From positions 157,976 through 221,975 of the forward strand of contig NZ_QEYD01000009.1 in the NCBI RefSeq assembly GCF_003122215.1: 64,000 bases of DNA. Reading direction: 5' to 3'. The notes beneath the pieces were generated by a model. That model saw nothing but the letters and a program-made list of their open reading frames with translations. It did no database searches and was not told the DNA's origin. Positions 1-8,343 of the stretch are shown here, in pieces. The translations under genes were made by a program, and so were the position numbers. Numbering within the stretch: the stretch's first letter is position 1; each line of letters starts with the position of its first letter. The DNA is from Pararhodobacter marinus. GTDB lineage: Bacteria > Pseudomonadota > Alphaproteobacteria > Rhodobacterales > Rhodobacteraceae.

Positions 1-128
1 AGCCGGCCGAGGCCGACACGCTGGAATTCATGGCCAACGAACCGCGCGCGGTATCGCGGCTGACCTGCCAGGTCACCGTGACCGAGGCGCTGGAGGGCGC
101 GGTGTTCCAGGTGGCGACAGGGCGCTGA
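1..128 (+). CDS. 2Fe-2S ferredoxin, C-terminal end (partial)
   Basis: Only the last 41 codons of this gene lie in the window, read in the frame that ends with TGA at 126-128. The peptide contains EPRAVSRLTCQVTV followed by a short hydrophobic tail. This matches the C-terminal end of adrenodoxin/putidaredoxin-type 2Fe-2S ferredoxins, where the cysteine of the SRL(S/A)CQ segment is the fourth cluster ligand. The other three ligands lie outside the window. Such proteins pass electrons to P450s or to iron-sulfur or oxygenase partners in the cytoplasm. The partner cannot be told here, because the next gene, after about 150 bases, is on the opposite strand. Confidence 0.7.
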   Translation, partial: PAEADTLEFMANEPRAVSRLTCQVTVTEALEGAVFQVATGR

Positions 129-275
129 GCCGGGCATCGACGGACGGCGTTCGCCCGGCGGCGCGGCGGGCGATGAGCGCGGATTTGAGTATTTGAAGCA
201 GAATGAAAGGGCTAGCGCGCGCGGGGGCGCCGCCGGTGGGGGGCGCCGCCGCTGTGGTCTGTCGGGCGGGGCGCC

Positions 276-2273
276 TCAGGCCGAGACGCGCGCCGCGGCG
301 AAATCGGCGAACCAGTCCAGCGCGGCGGGGTTCTTCGTCGCGTCGCGGCTTGCCACCTTGTCCACCGGCTGACCCAGCAGCAGCTTGCGCACCGGGACCT
401 CCATCTTCTTGCCGGTCAGGGTGGTCGGGATCTCGGGCGCTTCGACGATCTCGTCGGGGACGTGGCGCGGGCTGCGTTCCGAGCGCAGGCGCTTGACGAT
501 CTCGGCGCGCTTGGCGTCGTCGAGCGCAGCGCCCGGGTGCATCTGCACGAAAAGCGGCATGTAATAGCCGCCCTTGCCGTCCTCGATGCAGATGATCAGG
601 CTGTCGGCCACGCCCTCGATCCCCTCCATCGTGCGATAGATCTCGGCCGAGCCGATGCGCACGCCGAACCGGTTGAGCGTGGCGTCCGAACGGCCCAGCA
701 CGTAGCTGCCGCCCCGCGCGTTGAAGCGCACGCGGTCGCCATGGCGCCAGATGCCGGGATAGGTGTCGAAATAGCTGTCCTCGTAGCGCGCGAAATCCTC
801 GTCGCCCCACAGAAACAGCGGCATCGAGGGCATCGGCTTGCGGATCACCAGCTCGCCCACCTCGTCGATCACGACCTTGCCGTCTTCATCGAAGGCGCAG
901 GCGTCGCAGCCCAGCGCGGGCGCCTGGATCTCGCCGGCGCGCACGGGCAGCAGGATCGTGCCCGCGAGGATGCCGCCGCAAACTTCGGTGCCGCCCGATT
1001 GCGTGGTCGCGAACAGGTCTTTCTTCACGCCCTCATGGATCCAGGCGAGGATCTCGGGCGTGGCGGGCGAGCCGGTCAGGAACATGCTTTTCAGCGCCGA
1101 GAGGTCGTAGTCCCTCCCCGGCACGATGCCTTGCTGGCGCACCATCGTCATGAAGGTGGGCGAGACGCCGAAATGGCTGACCCTGGTGGCTTCGATGATC
1201 CGCCAGAGCGCGCCCGCATCGGGGTAGGTCGGGTGTCCGTCATAGAGCGTGGCCTGCCCGTTCAGAAGCGGGCCGTGCATCAGCGTGTTCCAGACCATCC
1301 AGCCGGTGGTGGAATAGCAGAAATACGTGTCGCCAGCGCCCAGATCGAGCCCGAAGGCCGCGTTCTTCAGATGCTCCAGCACGATGCCGTGATGCGAATG
1401 CACGATCGGTTTGGGCAGGCCCGTCGTCCCCGAGGAGAACAGCGTCCAGAGTGGGTGGTCCGAGGCGACGCGCTCGAAGGTGAAATCCTCGCGCGCGACC
1501 TCGGGCCCGCCAAGCATCGCGTCCCAGTCGATCACCTCGCCGTGGAACTCGGGCGCCTTCGCCGCGCCGGGCAGGTAATCGAGCATCACCAGTGTCGTCG
1601 CGCTCGGCAGGTGCGACAGGATCCGGCTCAGATCGCCGGTGCGGTCGAAATCCTTGCCGCCGTAGCGGTAGCCGTTGACCGCGAAGACCAGCTTGGGCTC
1701 GATCTGGCTGAAGCGGTCGATCACCGTCTGCGGCCCGAATTCGGGCGCCGCCGTGGCCCAGGTCGCGCCAAGGGACGTGGCGGCCAGCATGGCGATCACG
1801 GTTTCGGGGATGTTGGGCATGTAGGCGACGACACGGTCGCCCTTGGTCACGCCCATCTGGCGCAGGCGGGTGGCGAGCTTGCGCACCTGTCCGCCGACCT
1901 CGGCCCAGGACATCGCCGCGAGCGGGCGGGTTTCCGAGCAATGATGCAGCATCACGCGGGACGGATCGCCGGTGGCTTCGTGGCGCAGGACCTGTTCGGC
2001 GAAGTTCATCCGCGTGCCGGTGAACCAGCGGGTGCGGGGCATGGGGTCGCTGGTGACGACCTCTTGCAAGTCGCCGTCCATCTCGATGCCGAAGAAGTCG
2101 CGCACGGCCTGCCAGAACCCGTCAAGATCGGTGACCGACCAGTGATGAAGCGCGGCGTAATCGTCGAAGACATGGCCCCGTTCGGCCAGGAAAGCGAGAA
2201 AATCGGTGACGACGGCTTTTGACAGCCGGTCGTCCGATGCTTGCCAGAGAATATCGCCTTCGGTGACCATCAT
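276..2273 (-). CDS. acetoacetyl-CoA synthetase (acetoacetate--CoA ligase)
   Basis: A 665-residue adenylate-forming enzyme of the family's full length, expected to convert acetoacetate, ATP and CoA to acetoacetyl-CoA. It carries an ACAS-type N-terminal domain (about residues 40-100), the phosphate-binding loop LFSSGTTGLPKPIVH near residue 275, the GDRVRF adenylate motif, and a C-terminal GK motif (TGKKMEVPV) holding the catalytic lysine. The ATG-ATG start at 2273 overlaps the stop of the upstream HAD gene (ATGA), so the two are translationally coupled. It is the last gene of a minus-strand operon that begins with a biotin carboxyl carrier protein. Its presence suggests that the operon feeds ketone-body or four-carbon acyl-CoA metabolism, although this link is inferred from position only. 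Confidence 0.88.
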   Translation of the reverse strand: MMVTEGDILWQASDDRLSKAVVTDFLAFLAERGHVFDDYAALHHWSVTDLDGFWQAVRDFFGIEMDGDLQEVVTSDPMPRTRWFTGTRMNFAEQVLRHEATGDPSRVMLHHCSETRPLAAMSWAEVGGQVRKLATRLRQMGVTKGDRVVAYMPNIPETVIAMLAATSLGATWATAAPEFGPQTVIDRFSQIEPKLVFAVNGYRYGGKDFDRTGDLSRILSHLPSATTLVMLDYLPGAAKAPEFHGEVIDWDAMLGGPEVAREDFTFERVASDHPLWTLFSSGTTGLPKPIVHSHHGIVLEHLKNAAFGLDLGAGDTYFCYSTTGWMVWNTLMHGPLLNGQATLYDGHPTYPDAGALWRIIEATRVSHFGVSPTFMTMVRQQGIVPGRDYDLSALKSMFLTGSPATPEILAWIHEGVKKDLFATTQSGGTEVCGGILAGTILLPVRAGEIQAPALGCDACAFDEDGKVVIDEVGELVIRKPMPSMPLFLWGDEDFARYEDSYFDTYPGIWRHGDRVRFNARGGSYVLGRSDATLNRFGVRIGSAEIYRTMEGIEGVADSLIICIEDGKGGYYMPLFVQMHPGAALDDAKRAEIVKRLRSERSPRHVPDEIVEAPEIPTTLTGKKMEVPVRKLLLGQPVDKVASRDATKNPAALDWFADFAAARVSA

Positions 2274-3124
2274 GCCCTCTCCTCGGTCTTTGTCCGCCTC
2301 GCGAACCAGGGCTGGTCGGCGAAGCCTTCGAGTGACGCGAGCACCACTTGCGCGCGTTCGTCAGAGGGGTACCCTTTGAACCCGTCGGCGTCCACTACCC
2401 CGGTGGTGACGCCGACGCAAAACGCCCCCGCCCTGCGGCCCATGCGGATTTCCAGCTTCGGGTCGTCGCCGACGATGACCATTTCCTCGGGGCGCGCGCC
2501 GGTCAGCGCGCTGACGATGTCCAGCCCCGCCGCTTCGGGCTTGCCGAAGACGGTGACGGGCACGCCGGTGGCATTGGTCAGCGCGGCGGCGATGGCGCCC
2601 GAAATGCCCAGCAGCTTCTTGCCGCCCGCGCCCGCGAAATAAGGCGCGACCGAGCCCGCATAGGGTTTCGCGCCGTTCCACACGGCCTGCACCACCGCCT
2701 CGACCTGCTCGGCGTTGAAATCCTTGCACCAGCCCAGCAGCACGGCATCGACCTTGGGCGCGTCCTTGGTGGGGGCGATGACCTCGATCCCGGCCTCTTC
2801 GACGGGGACGGTCGTGCCCTCGGCGCCCATCACCATGAGGCGCGTATAACCCATGGCCCTGAGCGCGCGGGCCGCGACGGCGGCGGGGGTCAGGACGTGA
2901 CCGGGCTCAAGCACCAGGCCAGCCTCGGCCAGCGCCGGATAATAATGCGCGGGCGGAAAGAAGGTGCCGTTGGTATAGGCCACGACGGGCAGGCCCATCG
3001 CCTTGCAATCGGCCAGCGCCTGCACGGCGCCGGGCAGGGCGGTATAGGTGCCCTTTTCCTTGTCCATCAGCGCCAGCGTGCCGTCGATGTCGAAGACCAC
3101 GGCCTTGATCGGGTGCGTGTGCAT
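2270..3124 (-). CDS. HAD-superfamily hydrolase, subclass IIA (NagD/PGP-like)
   Basis: About 284 residues, opening with the HAD motif I sequence VVFDIDGTL, in which the first Asp is the nucleophile and the second the acid/base. Motif II is within VVAYTNGT and the C-terminal motif IV is MVIVGDDPKLEIRMGRRAG. The layout, with a large C2 cap between motifs II and III, fits the IIA class of p-nitrophenylphosphatase, phosphoglycolate phosphatase and NagD-type enzymes. The substrate is unknown. It lies between the carboxyltransferase and acetoacetyl-CoA synthetase genes and overlaps both. A GTG one codon upstream (3127) is an alternative start. The ATG is taken because AAGGA is well spaced before it. 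A role in removing a side-product or phosphorylated intermediate of the pathway is possible but unproven. Confidence 0.8.
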   Translation of the reverse strand: MHTHPIKAVVFDIDGTLALMDKEKGTYTALPGAVQALADCKAMGLPVVAYTNGTFFPPAHYYPALAEAGLVLEPGHVLTPAAVAARALRAMGYTRLMVMGAEGTTVPVEEAGIEVIAPTKDAPKVDAVLLGWCKDFNAEQVEAVVQAVWNGAKPYAGSVAPYFAGAGGKKLLGISGAIAAALTNATGVPVTVFGKPEAAGLDIVSALTGARPEEMVIVGDDPKLEIRMGRRAGAFCVGVTTGVVDADGFKGYPSDERAQVVLASLEGFADQPWFARRTKTEERA

Positions 3125-4587
3125 CACGGGCTTCCTTTCAGTTCCAGTTTCAGCCCCGGCTTTTCGATCCGGATCGCGCCCAGACCCTTGCGCGCGGTCA
3201 GTTCCTTCATCAGATGCAGGACGGGCCGCGATTTGGGGTCATAGCCGCGACGCGCCGGTCCGGCGGCGACCATGGCGTCTACTTGGTCCGCGGGCATGAC
3301 GGCGCGCAAGAGAAATTCCTCGTCGCTGTAGCCGGAGCCGATCTTCGCGCGCAATTCGTCGAGCGAGCCCATCTGCGGCTCTTCCTCCAGTTCGCGCGCG
3401 CGTTTGGTGTCGCGGATCCGCGCCTCGACATGCTTGTCCATCGGCATCGCGGGCTGGCCGAAACGGCCCAGCACATAGCGCGTCACCTCGTCGGGGATGG
3501 TCTTGTAGCGCTCGCCCTGCATGACGTTCATCAGCGCCATGGTGCCCACGACCTGCGAAAAGGGCGTGACCATGATCGGATAGCCCAGCTCGGCGCGCAC
3601 CTGCTCGACCTCGTCCAGAACCTTGGGCAGCAGGTCGAGCCTGCGGATTTCCCCCAGCTGGCGCTTCATCGTGCCCATCATCCCGCCCGGCATCTGGTGG
3701 CGGAAATAGGCGCGGTCGAATTCGCCGGGCTGACCATGGACCAGCCCCTCGGCGGCGACCAGCGCCTCGAAATAGGCATCCATCTGCGCGACGGCCTCGT
3801 CATCGACATCGACCGAATGCCCCAGATCGCGCAGGTTGCCGATCACGGGGGTGGCCCAAGGCTGCGCGGTGCCGTTAGCTGCGCCTTTGGCCGCCGTGTG
3901 CAGGGTCGTGGCGCCCAGCGGGGCGGCTTCGAGATAGCTGAAGGGCGCGAGCCCGATCGTGGTGTGGGAATGGAATTCCAGCGGCACCGCGCCCATCACC
4001 GCCTTCAGCGCCGGGATCAGGGTTTTCGCCCGTTCTGGCGTGACCAGCCCGCCGGGGTCTTTCAGATACAGCCGGTCGAATTGCCCGGTCGCGGTCAGCT
4101 TGCGCGCGGCTTCGGCGAAATGGGCGTCGTCATGCAGCGGCGACAGGGTGAAGGTCAGCGCTGCGACGATCTGGCTGCCGCCCGCGCGTCGGGTGATGCC
4201 CGCCATGTTCAGCATCGCGGGGACGTTGTTCATCGGGTCCATGATGGCGAACCGGCGAATGCCGTTCTTGACCAGCAGCCGGAAGGCGAATTCCATCAGC
4301 TCGTCCGAGGCCACTTCCCACGAGATGAAGCGCATTCCCGTCGTGAGGAATTGCAGCGGCGTTGTCGGGCAGGCCTCGGCCATCAGGCGCAGGCGTTCCC
4401 ACGGGTTTTCCTTCTTGAAGCGCACCGCGACGCCCATATGCGTCGAGGCCAGGAAGTCTATGGCGTGGAAGCCCACGCGCTCCATCACCGGGGCGATCTG
4501 CAGCATCATCCCGGTATCGAGACCCGTGGCCCCCCAGTTCGACTGATTGCCGTCGCGCAGCGTCGTGTCGATCAGCTTGATGCTCAT
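3124..4587 (-). CDS. atypical biotin-dependent carboxyltransferase, HMGL-like (PC/OadA-related)
   Basis: A 487-residue TIM-barrel carboxyltransferase of the pyruvate carboxylase / oxaloacetate decarboxylase alpha / transcarboxylase 5S type, without a fused biotin domain. The metal site is intact: Asp12 in DTTLRDGNQS, the carbamylated-lysine candidate Lys176 in LYLKDPGG, and His206 and His208 in HSHTT. The family signature RFxxExPWERL is present (RFKKENPWERL, near residue 56). Residues that contact pyruvate in known enzymes are changed. The usual GGATFD reads ASTHMG, RDAHQS reads RDGNQS, and the RGxNxVGY segment reads TTGMRFISW. This suggests an acceptor other than pyruvate. The start at 4587 overlaps the biotin carboxylase stop (ATGA). 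It acts with the separate carrier protein encoded at 5947-6399. The substrate is unknown. Confidence 0.82.
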   Translation of the reverse strand: MSIKLIDTTLRDGNQSNWGATGLDTGMMLQIAPVMERVGFHAIDFLASTHMGVAVRFKKENPWERLRLMAEACPTTPLQFLTTGMRFISWEVASDELMEFAFRLLVKNGIRRFAIMDPMNNVPAMLNMAGITRRAGGSQIVAALTFTLSPLHDDAHFAEAARKLTATGQFDRLYLKDPGGLVTPERAKTLIPALKAVMGAVPLEFHSHTTIGLAPFSYLEAAPLGATTLHTAAKGAANGTAQPWATPVIGNLRDLGHSVDVDDEAVAQMDAYFEALVAAEGLVHGQPGEFDRAYFRHQMPGGMMGTMKRQLGEIRRLDLLPKVLDEVEQVRAELGYPIMVTPFSQVVGTMALMNVMQGERYKTIPDEVTRYVLGRFGQPAMPMDKHVEARIRDTKRARELEEEPQMGSLDELRAKIGSGYSDEEFLLRAVMPADQVDAMVAAGPARRGYDPKSRPVLHLMKELTARKGLGAIRIEKPGLKLELKGSP

Positions 4588-5942
4588 GCGTTTTCTCCCG
4601 TTCCGGCCAACAACTTGCCGAGGTAGGTGGTATCGACGCCGCCCTTGCGGAACGCGGCATCCGACAGGATCGCGCGATGCAGGGGGACGTTGGTGGTGAT
4701 GCCGTCCAGCACGCAGACATCGAGTGCGGTGAGCATCCGCGCGATCGCCTCGTCGCGCGTGGCCCCCCAGGTGATCAGCTTGGCCACCATCGAATCGTAA
4801 TAGGGCGGGATCATCGCGCCGGGCAGCATATGCGTGTCGACGCGCAGACCGGGCAGGGCGGGAAACCATGCCTGCGTGACCCGTCCGGGCGAGGGCCTGA
4901 AATCCTGCGCCATGTCCTCGGCGTTCAGCCGGCATTCGACGGCGTGGCCGCTCGGGCGGATATCGTCCTGGGTCAGCGTCAGCGGCTTGCCCTCGGCAAT
5001 CGCGATCTGCAGGGCGATCAGGTCAAGGCCGGTGATCGCCTCGGTCACCGGATGCTCCACCTGCACCCGTGCATTCATCTCGAGAAAGTAGAATTCCGAA
5101 CGCTCGACATCGACCAGAAACTCGACCGTCCCCAGCGAGCGATAACCGATATGGCGCGCATAGCGCACGGCCGCGTCCAGCAGGCCCCGCCGCAGTTCGG
5201 GGGGCAGATGGGGCGCGGGCGCTTCCTCGACCACCTTCTGGTAACGGCGCTGGACCGAGCAGTCGCGCTCGCCCGCGTGAAGGATCGTGTCGCCGTCCGA
5301 CAGGATCTGCACTTCGACATGGCGGCCCACGGTGACGAAGCGTTCCAGATAGACGCGCGAATCGCCAAAGGCCGCTTCGGCCTCGGCCATGGCCATGTCC
5401 AGCTGGGCGGGCAGCGATGTCGCGTCGTCGACGCGCTTCATCCCCTTGCCGCCGCCCCCCGCGACCGCCTTGATGAGCAGCGGAAAGCCCACCTTGTCGG
5501 CCAGCACCGTCGCGTCGTCGAGCGTCTCGACCGTGCCGCCCGGCACCACCGGCACCCGCGCCGCGACCGCGTGAGAGCGCGCGGTCAGCTTGTCGCCCAC
5601 CGCCGACAGGTTGTCGGGCGACGGGCCGATGAAGATCAGGCCCTCATCGGCGCAGGCCTGCGCCAGGTCGCGATTTTCCGACAGGAAGCCATAGCCCGGG
5701 TGCACGGCGTCGCAGCCGGTGCCCCTCGCGGCCTCGATCACCGTGCCCACGCGCAGATAGCTGTCCTTCGAGGGCGCCGGTCCCAGCACCACCGCGCGCG
5801 TGGCCAGTTTCGCGCCCAGAGATTCGGTATCGGCCGCCGAGACGCCCAGCACCGTTTCCAGTCCAAGGGCGCGCGCGGTGCGGATGATGCGCACGGCGAT
5901 TTCGCCGCGATTGGCGATGAAGATACGCTTGATGTCCGGCAT
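4584..5942 (-). CDS. biotin carboxylase (AccC-like subunit)
   Basis: A 452-residue ATP-grasp biotin carboxylase of normal length for AccC (about 450). The N-terminal domain begins IFIANRGEIAVRIIRTA, the ATP-binding glycine-rich loop is KAVAGGGGKGMK near residue 160, and the biotin/bicarbonate region contains ERDCSVQRR, MNARVQVEHPVTE and the C-terminal EDMAQDFRPSPGR. It carboxylates the biotin of the carrier protein encoded just upstream, using ATP and bicarbonate. It is second in the operon, 4 bases after the carrier gene. Because it is linked to an HMGL-type carboxyltransferase rather than AccA/AccD, it is probably not the housekeeping acetyl-CoA carboxylase subunit, although it could be mis-annotated as such. 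Confidence 0.9.
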   Translation of the reverse strand: MPDIKRIFIANRGEIAVRIIRTARALGLETVLGVSAADTESLGAKLATRAVVLGPAPSKDSYLRVGTVIEAARGTGCDAVHPGYGFLSENRDLAQACADEGLIFIGPSPDNLSAVGDKLTARSHAVAARVPVVPGGTVETLDDATVLADKVGFPLLIKAVAGGGGKGMKRVDDATSLPAQLDMAMAEAEAAFGDSRVYLERFVTVGRHVEVQILSDGDTILHAGERDCSVQRRYQKVVEEAPAPHLPPELRRGLLDAAVRYARHIGYRSLGTVEFLVDVERSEFYFLEMNARVQVEHPVTEAITGLDLIALQIAIAEGKPLTLTQDDIRPSGHAVECRLNAEDMAQDFRPSPGRVTQAWFPALPGLRVDTHMLPGAMIPPYYDSMVAKLITWGATRDEAIARMLTALDVCVLDGITTNVPLHRAILSDAAFRKGGVDTTYLGKLLAGTGENA

Positions 5943-5946
5943 GGGA

Positions 5947-6399
5947 TCAGGCCGGGCGGACGCGGATCAGGCACTGGCCATGCTCGACCAGCTCGCCATT
6001 GGGCGCGGCAATTTCCGTCACCGTGCCGGCGATGCCCGCCTCGACCGAGTTCATCAGTTTCATGACCTCGATGATGCCGATCACCGTGTCGGCCTGTACC
6101 GTGTCGCCCGGCTTGACGAAGGGAGCGGCGCCGGGGCGGGGGGCGTGCCAGAAGGTGCCCAGCAGCGGGGCCGGAACCTCGGTCCCGCCGCTCTCGGGCG
6201 CGATGGGCGCCGCCACCGGCTCGGACGTTTTCGCGGCTGCGGGCGCGGGTGCAGGGGCGGCCACCGGCGCGGACGGGTTCGCCCCCCGGCGCCGCAATTC
6301 CAGCTTCAGATCGCCCATCTCAAGCTTCAGTTCATCGAATTCCGATCCGTCGACCAGCTTCAGGATCTCGTCGATATCGGCGCGTGTCAGCTCTGCCAT
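5947..6399 (-). CDS. biotin carboxyl carrier protein (AccB-like)
   Basis: A 150-residue carrier. An N-terminal segment (1-40) resembles E. coli AccB (ELKLEMGDLKLELRR). An Ala/Pro-rich flexible linker covers about 42-70, and a biotinyl domain begins near residue 75. The biotin acceptor is Lys114 in EVMKLMN. The ATG at 6399 is preceded by a strong GGGAGGAG ribosome site. A longer in-frame start upstream would have no such site and would extend into the operator-like palindrome. It is the first gene of the minus-strand operon and follows the iclR gene after about 86 bases. The carrier shuttles CO2 between the carboxylase (4584-5942) and the carboxyltransferase (3124-4587). Confidence 0.9.
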   Translation of the reverse strand: MAELTRADIDEILKLVDGSEFDELKLEMGDLKLELRRRGANPSAPVAAPAPAPAAAKTSEPVAAPIAPESGGTEVPAPLLGTFWHAPRPGAAPFVKPGDTVQADTVIGIIEVMKLMNSVEAGIAGTVTEIAAPNGELVEHGQCLIRVRPA

Positions 6400-6466
6400 A
6401 GGCTCCTCCCGTTTGACCGGAAGACTAGAGGCGAGGCGGCTTCGACGACAATCTGGCGGCGCCGAA

Positions 6467-6485
6467 GGTTTCACATGGTGAAACC
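6467..6485. promoter_or_regulatory. perfect palindrome, candidate IclR-family operator
   Basis: The sequence is GGTTTCAC, three bases, GTGAAACC, giving two perfect 8-base arms. It starts one base after the iclR stop codon and lies 68 bases before the carrier-protein start, where a promoter for the carboxylase operon would be. No T-run follows on either strand, so a terminator is unlikely. Size and symmetry suit an IclR-type dimer site; the assignment to the neighbouring regulator is inference. Confidence 0.6.
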
Positions 6486-7295
6486 CTAAGGCCGTTTGGC
6501 CAACAGGTCGGCCACCGCCTCGGCCGCCTCGCGGACGGGCCCCGCGAACCGCGCGGCTCCGCTCTCGCGCCCGTGGACCCGGCGGCTCCAGGTGATGTTC
6601 AGCGTCCCGGGCACATGGCTGCCCAGCAGGATCGGCACCGCCAGCGATTCCCGCCCGTCATCGGCCTGCGCGCGGCCCCGGTCGAAATCGCCCCCGAAAT
6701 CGGGGTCGCGCAGCCCGTAGCCCTGCGCTTCGGTCTCGCGCATCAGATGGGCGATGTAATCGGGATTGCGCGCCTTGGCGTCGCCCGCGTGTTCCGAGCG
6801 TCTGAGCGTCTCGAGGATCGCTTCGCGCACAGGCGGCTCGCAAAACGTCACGAAGGCCCGCCCCGAGGCCGAGCGCAGCATGTTCACCCGGAACCCGACC
6901 GGGCCCAGCGGGATCTGGTCGAAATAGGCGCGCGAGGCGTTGGTCTCGATCACCTCCATATGCGTGAGCCGCGGCACGGCCAGGACCGAGGGCCACCGGA
7001 TCCGGTCCGACAGACGCTCAAGCAGCGGCGAGGCGGTTTCGACCAGCGCAAGCTCGCGGTCCATGCGGCCGGCCTGCTCGACCAGCGAATAGGACGGCAC
7101 ATAGGCGTCGTCGGCCATCCGCTGCCAGACCATGCCCCGCTCGCGCAGGGTTTTCAGGATGCGCAGGATCGTCGCCTTGGGCAGGCCGGTCTGCTGGTGC
7201 AGCGCGTGCAGGGTCAGCGCGCCCGAGCTTTGCAAAAGCTGCAGCACGTCGAGCCCGCGCGCGAGGGCCCGGATGGTCTTGACGGCGTCGGCCAT
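6486..7295 (-). CDS. IclR-family transcriptional regulator
   Basis: A 269-residue protein with an N-terminal winged helix (ALTLHALHQQTGLPKATILRILKTL, about residues 23-48, here given as separate helix and recognition-helix motifs) and a C-terminal IclR effector domain with LRSASGRAFVTF and an ESLAVPI/GTLNITW core. The ATG at 7295 is chosen because the next in-frame start upstream would run into the divergent gene's promoter region. It lies directly upstream of the biotin carboxylase operon in the same orientation and is separated from it by a perfect palindrome. It is therefore the likely local regulator, sensing a small-molecule acid of the pathway. Whether it activates or represses cannot be told. 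Confidence 0.88.
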   Translation of the reverse strand: MADAVKTIRALARGLDVLQLLQSSGALTLHALHQQTGLPKATILRILKTLRERGMVWQRMADDAYVPSYSLVEQAGRMDRELALVETASPLLERLSDRIRWPSVLAVPRLTHMEVIETNASRAYFDQIPLGPVGFRVNMLRSASGRAFVTFCEPPVREAILETLRRSEHAGDAKARNPDYIAHLMRETEAQGYGLRDPDFGGDFDRGRAQADDGRESLAVPILLGSHVPGTLNITWSRRVHGRESGAARFAGPVREAAEAVADLLAKRP

Positions 7296-7404
7296 GTTTA
7301 TCCCTGCCGGTTGCCGCGGCAGGCTAGGGCGCGCCCGATGCGCTGACAAGCGTCTTGCCCGGTCGCGGGATGAGGGGCAGGTTACGCCAAGGGGAGGATT
7401 GGTC

Positions 7405-7872
7405 ATGGACGCATTTCACGACGGCGGTTGCGCCTGTGGCGCCGTGCGGTACCGCGTGCACGGCACACCGGAAAAGGCAGCGATCTGCCATTGTCGCTAT
7501 TGCCAGCTGCGCACCGGCTCGGCTTTCGGCGTCTCGGTCTATTTCCGTGACGAGGCGGTCGAGATGCTCTCGGGCGAGCTGAAGGATTACAGCTTCCGCA
7601 CGGAATCGGATCGCCGCTTCACCCAGCGCTTCTGCCCTGAATGCGGAACCACCCTTGTTTGGTCGCTCGAGGTATTCCCCGGCCTGACCGGCATCGCCGG
7701 CGGCACCTTCGATCCGCCGACCTTCTGGTACGATATCCGGCGCGAGGTCTATGCCCGGTCGCGCGCGCCCTTCCTTGCGCCCAACGACGCCATCGCGTCC
7801 TTCGACACGTCGAACAGCCATAATCCCGTCCTGGTCGAGAAGCCCTCGCGCGTGGGCGGGAAAGGGCAATAG
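7405..7872 (+). CDS. GFA/CENP-V family zinc protein
   Basis: A 155-residue single-domain protein of the glutathione-dependent formaldehyde-activating (GFA, Mss4-like) fold. Zinc ligands are visible as Cys9 and Cys11 (GGCACGAVRY), Cys28, Cys30 and Cys33 (CHCRYC), and Cys77 and Cys80 (CPECGT). The start at 7405 has a GGGGAGGA ribosome site at good spacing. It is divergent from iclR. Many members of this family are not formaldehyde enzymes, and the true substrate is unknown. A second, different family member is encoded at 18589-19077. Confidence 0.8.
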   Translation: MDAFHDGGCACGAVRYRVHGTPEKAAICHCRYCQLRTGSAFGVSVYFRDEAVEMLSGELKDYSFRTESDRRFTQRFCPECGTTLVWSLEVFPGLTGIAGGTFDPPTFWYDIRREVYARSRAPFLAPNDAIASFDTSNSHNPVLVEKPSRVGGKGQ

Positions 7873-8050
7873 CGGGGCGGAGCGCGGATGCGGGCGGGGC
7901 CGGTCGCCCGGCGGGACTGGCCCGCTTTTCCTGCGCAACTTCAAACGGTAAGCCAAGCGTTGCCAGTCGCCGCCACGGGCGCTTGATGGGGTCTTGCGCA
8001 GAACGCGGCGGCAGCATAATTCATCATCGTTGGTCGCGCGTTCCGCCCGG

Positions 8051-8140
8051 TCAGCTGCCGCGCGCAGGCCAGCAGACGCTGTCCGCGCCTCCGGTCACGA
8101 CGCAGATCTTTTCTTCGGGGCCTTCCATGCCGTCTGCCAT
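8051..8140 (-). CDS. possible 29-residue small protein
   Basis: A short frame starts with ATG at 8140, after an AAAGGA-like ribosome site about 8 bases upstream, and ends with TGA at 8051. The peptide begins MADGMEGPEEKICVV and contains two cysteines and no clear membrane helix. I do not recognise it. The ribosome site is its main support; it may be chance coding. Confidence 0.22.
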   Translation of the reverse strand: MADGMEGPEEKICVVTGGADSVCWPARGS

Positions 8141-8327
8141 TCCGTGTCCTTTCCGACTCTCCGCTGATGCCCTCATGCCGGGCGGATCCTGCCTGCGCAG
8201 CAAGAAGGCGGAACGCATCGCGGCGCCTTAATTCGCAGCGGAATATGAACGCGACGCAAGGAAACAGAGCGTGAACCGGATTCCCGCTTGGCGGGATTTC
8301 GCCACGCGGAACTCAACAGCTCTTTCC

Positions 8328-8343
8328 TTTTGCATCTGCAAAA
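8328..8343. promoter_or_regulatory. palindrome upstream of opgG
   Basis: TTTTGCA, two bases, TGCAAAA forms two perfect 7-base arms 43 bases before the opgG start codon. It could be a regulator site for the glucan operon, which is controlled by osmolarity in relatives. No regulator is assigned. Confidence 0.35.

Noticed and set aside
462..2222. A 586-codon open frame on the plus strand opposite acetoacetyl-CoA synthetase
   Set aside because: Its codons mirror the real minus-strand gene. The protein is low-complexity (Arg/Ala/His/Gly rich) and has no recognisable domain, a GC-rich shadow effect.
6467..6485. Terminator of iclR
   Set aside because: The stem is AT/GC mixed with a 3-base loop and no T-run follows, so an operator is more likely.
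7983..8231. An 82-codon plus-strand frame before opgG
   Set aside because: It has no ribosome site and no recognisable features; the peptide is low-complexity and Ser/Pro/Arg rich.
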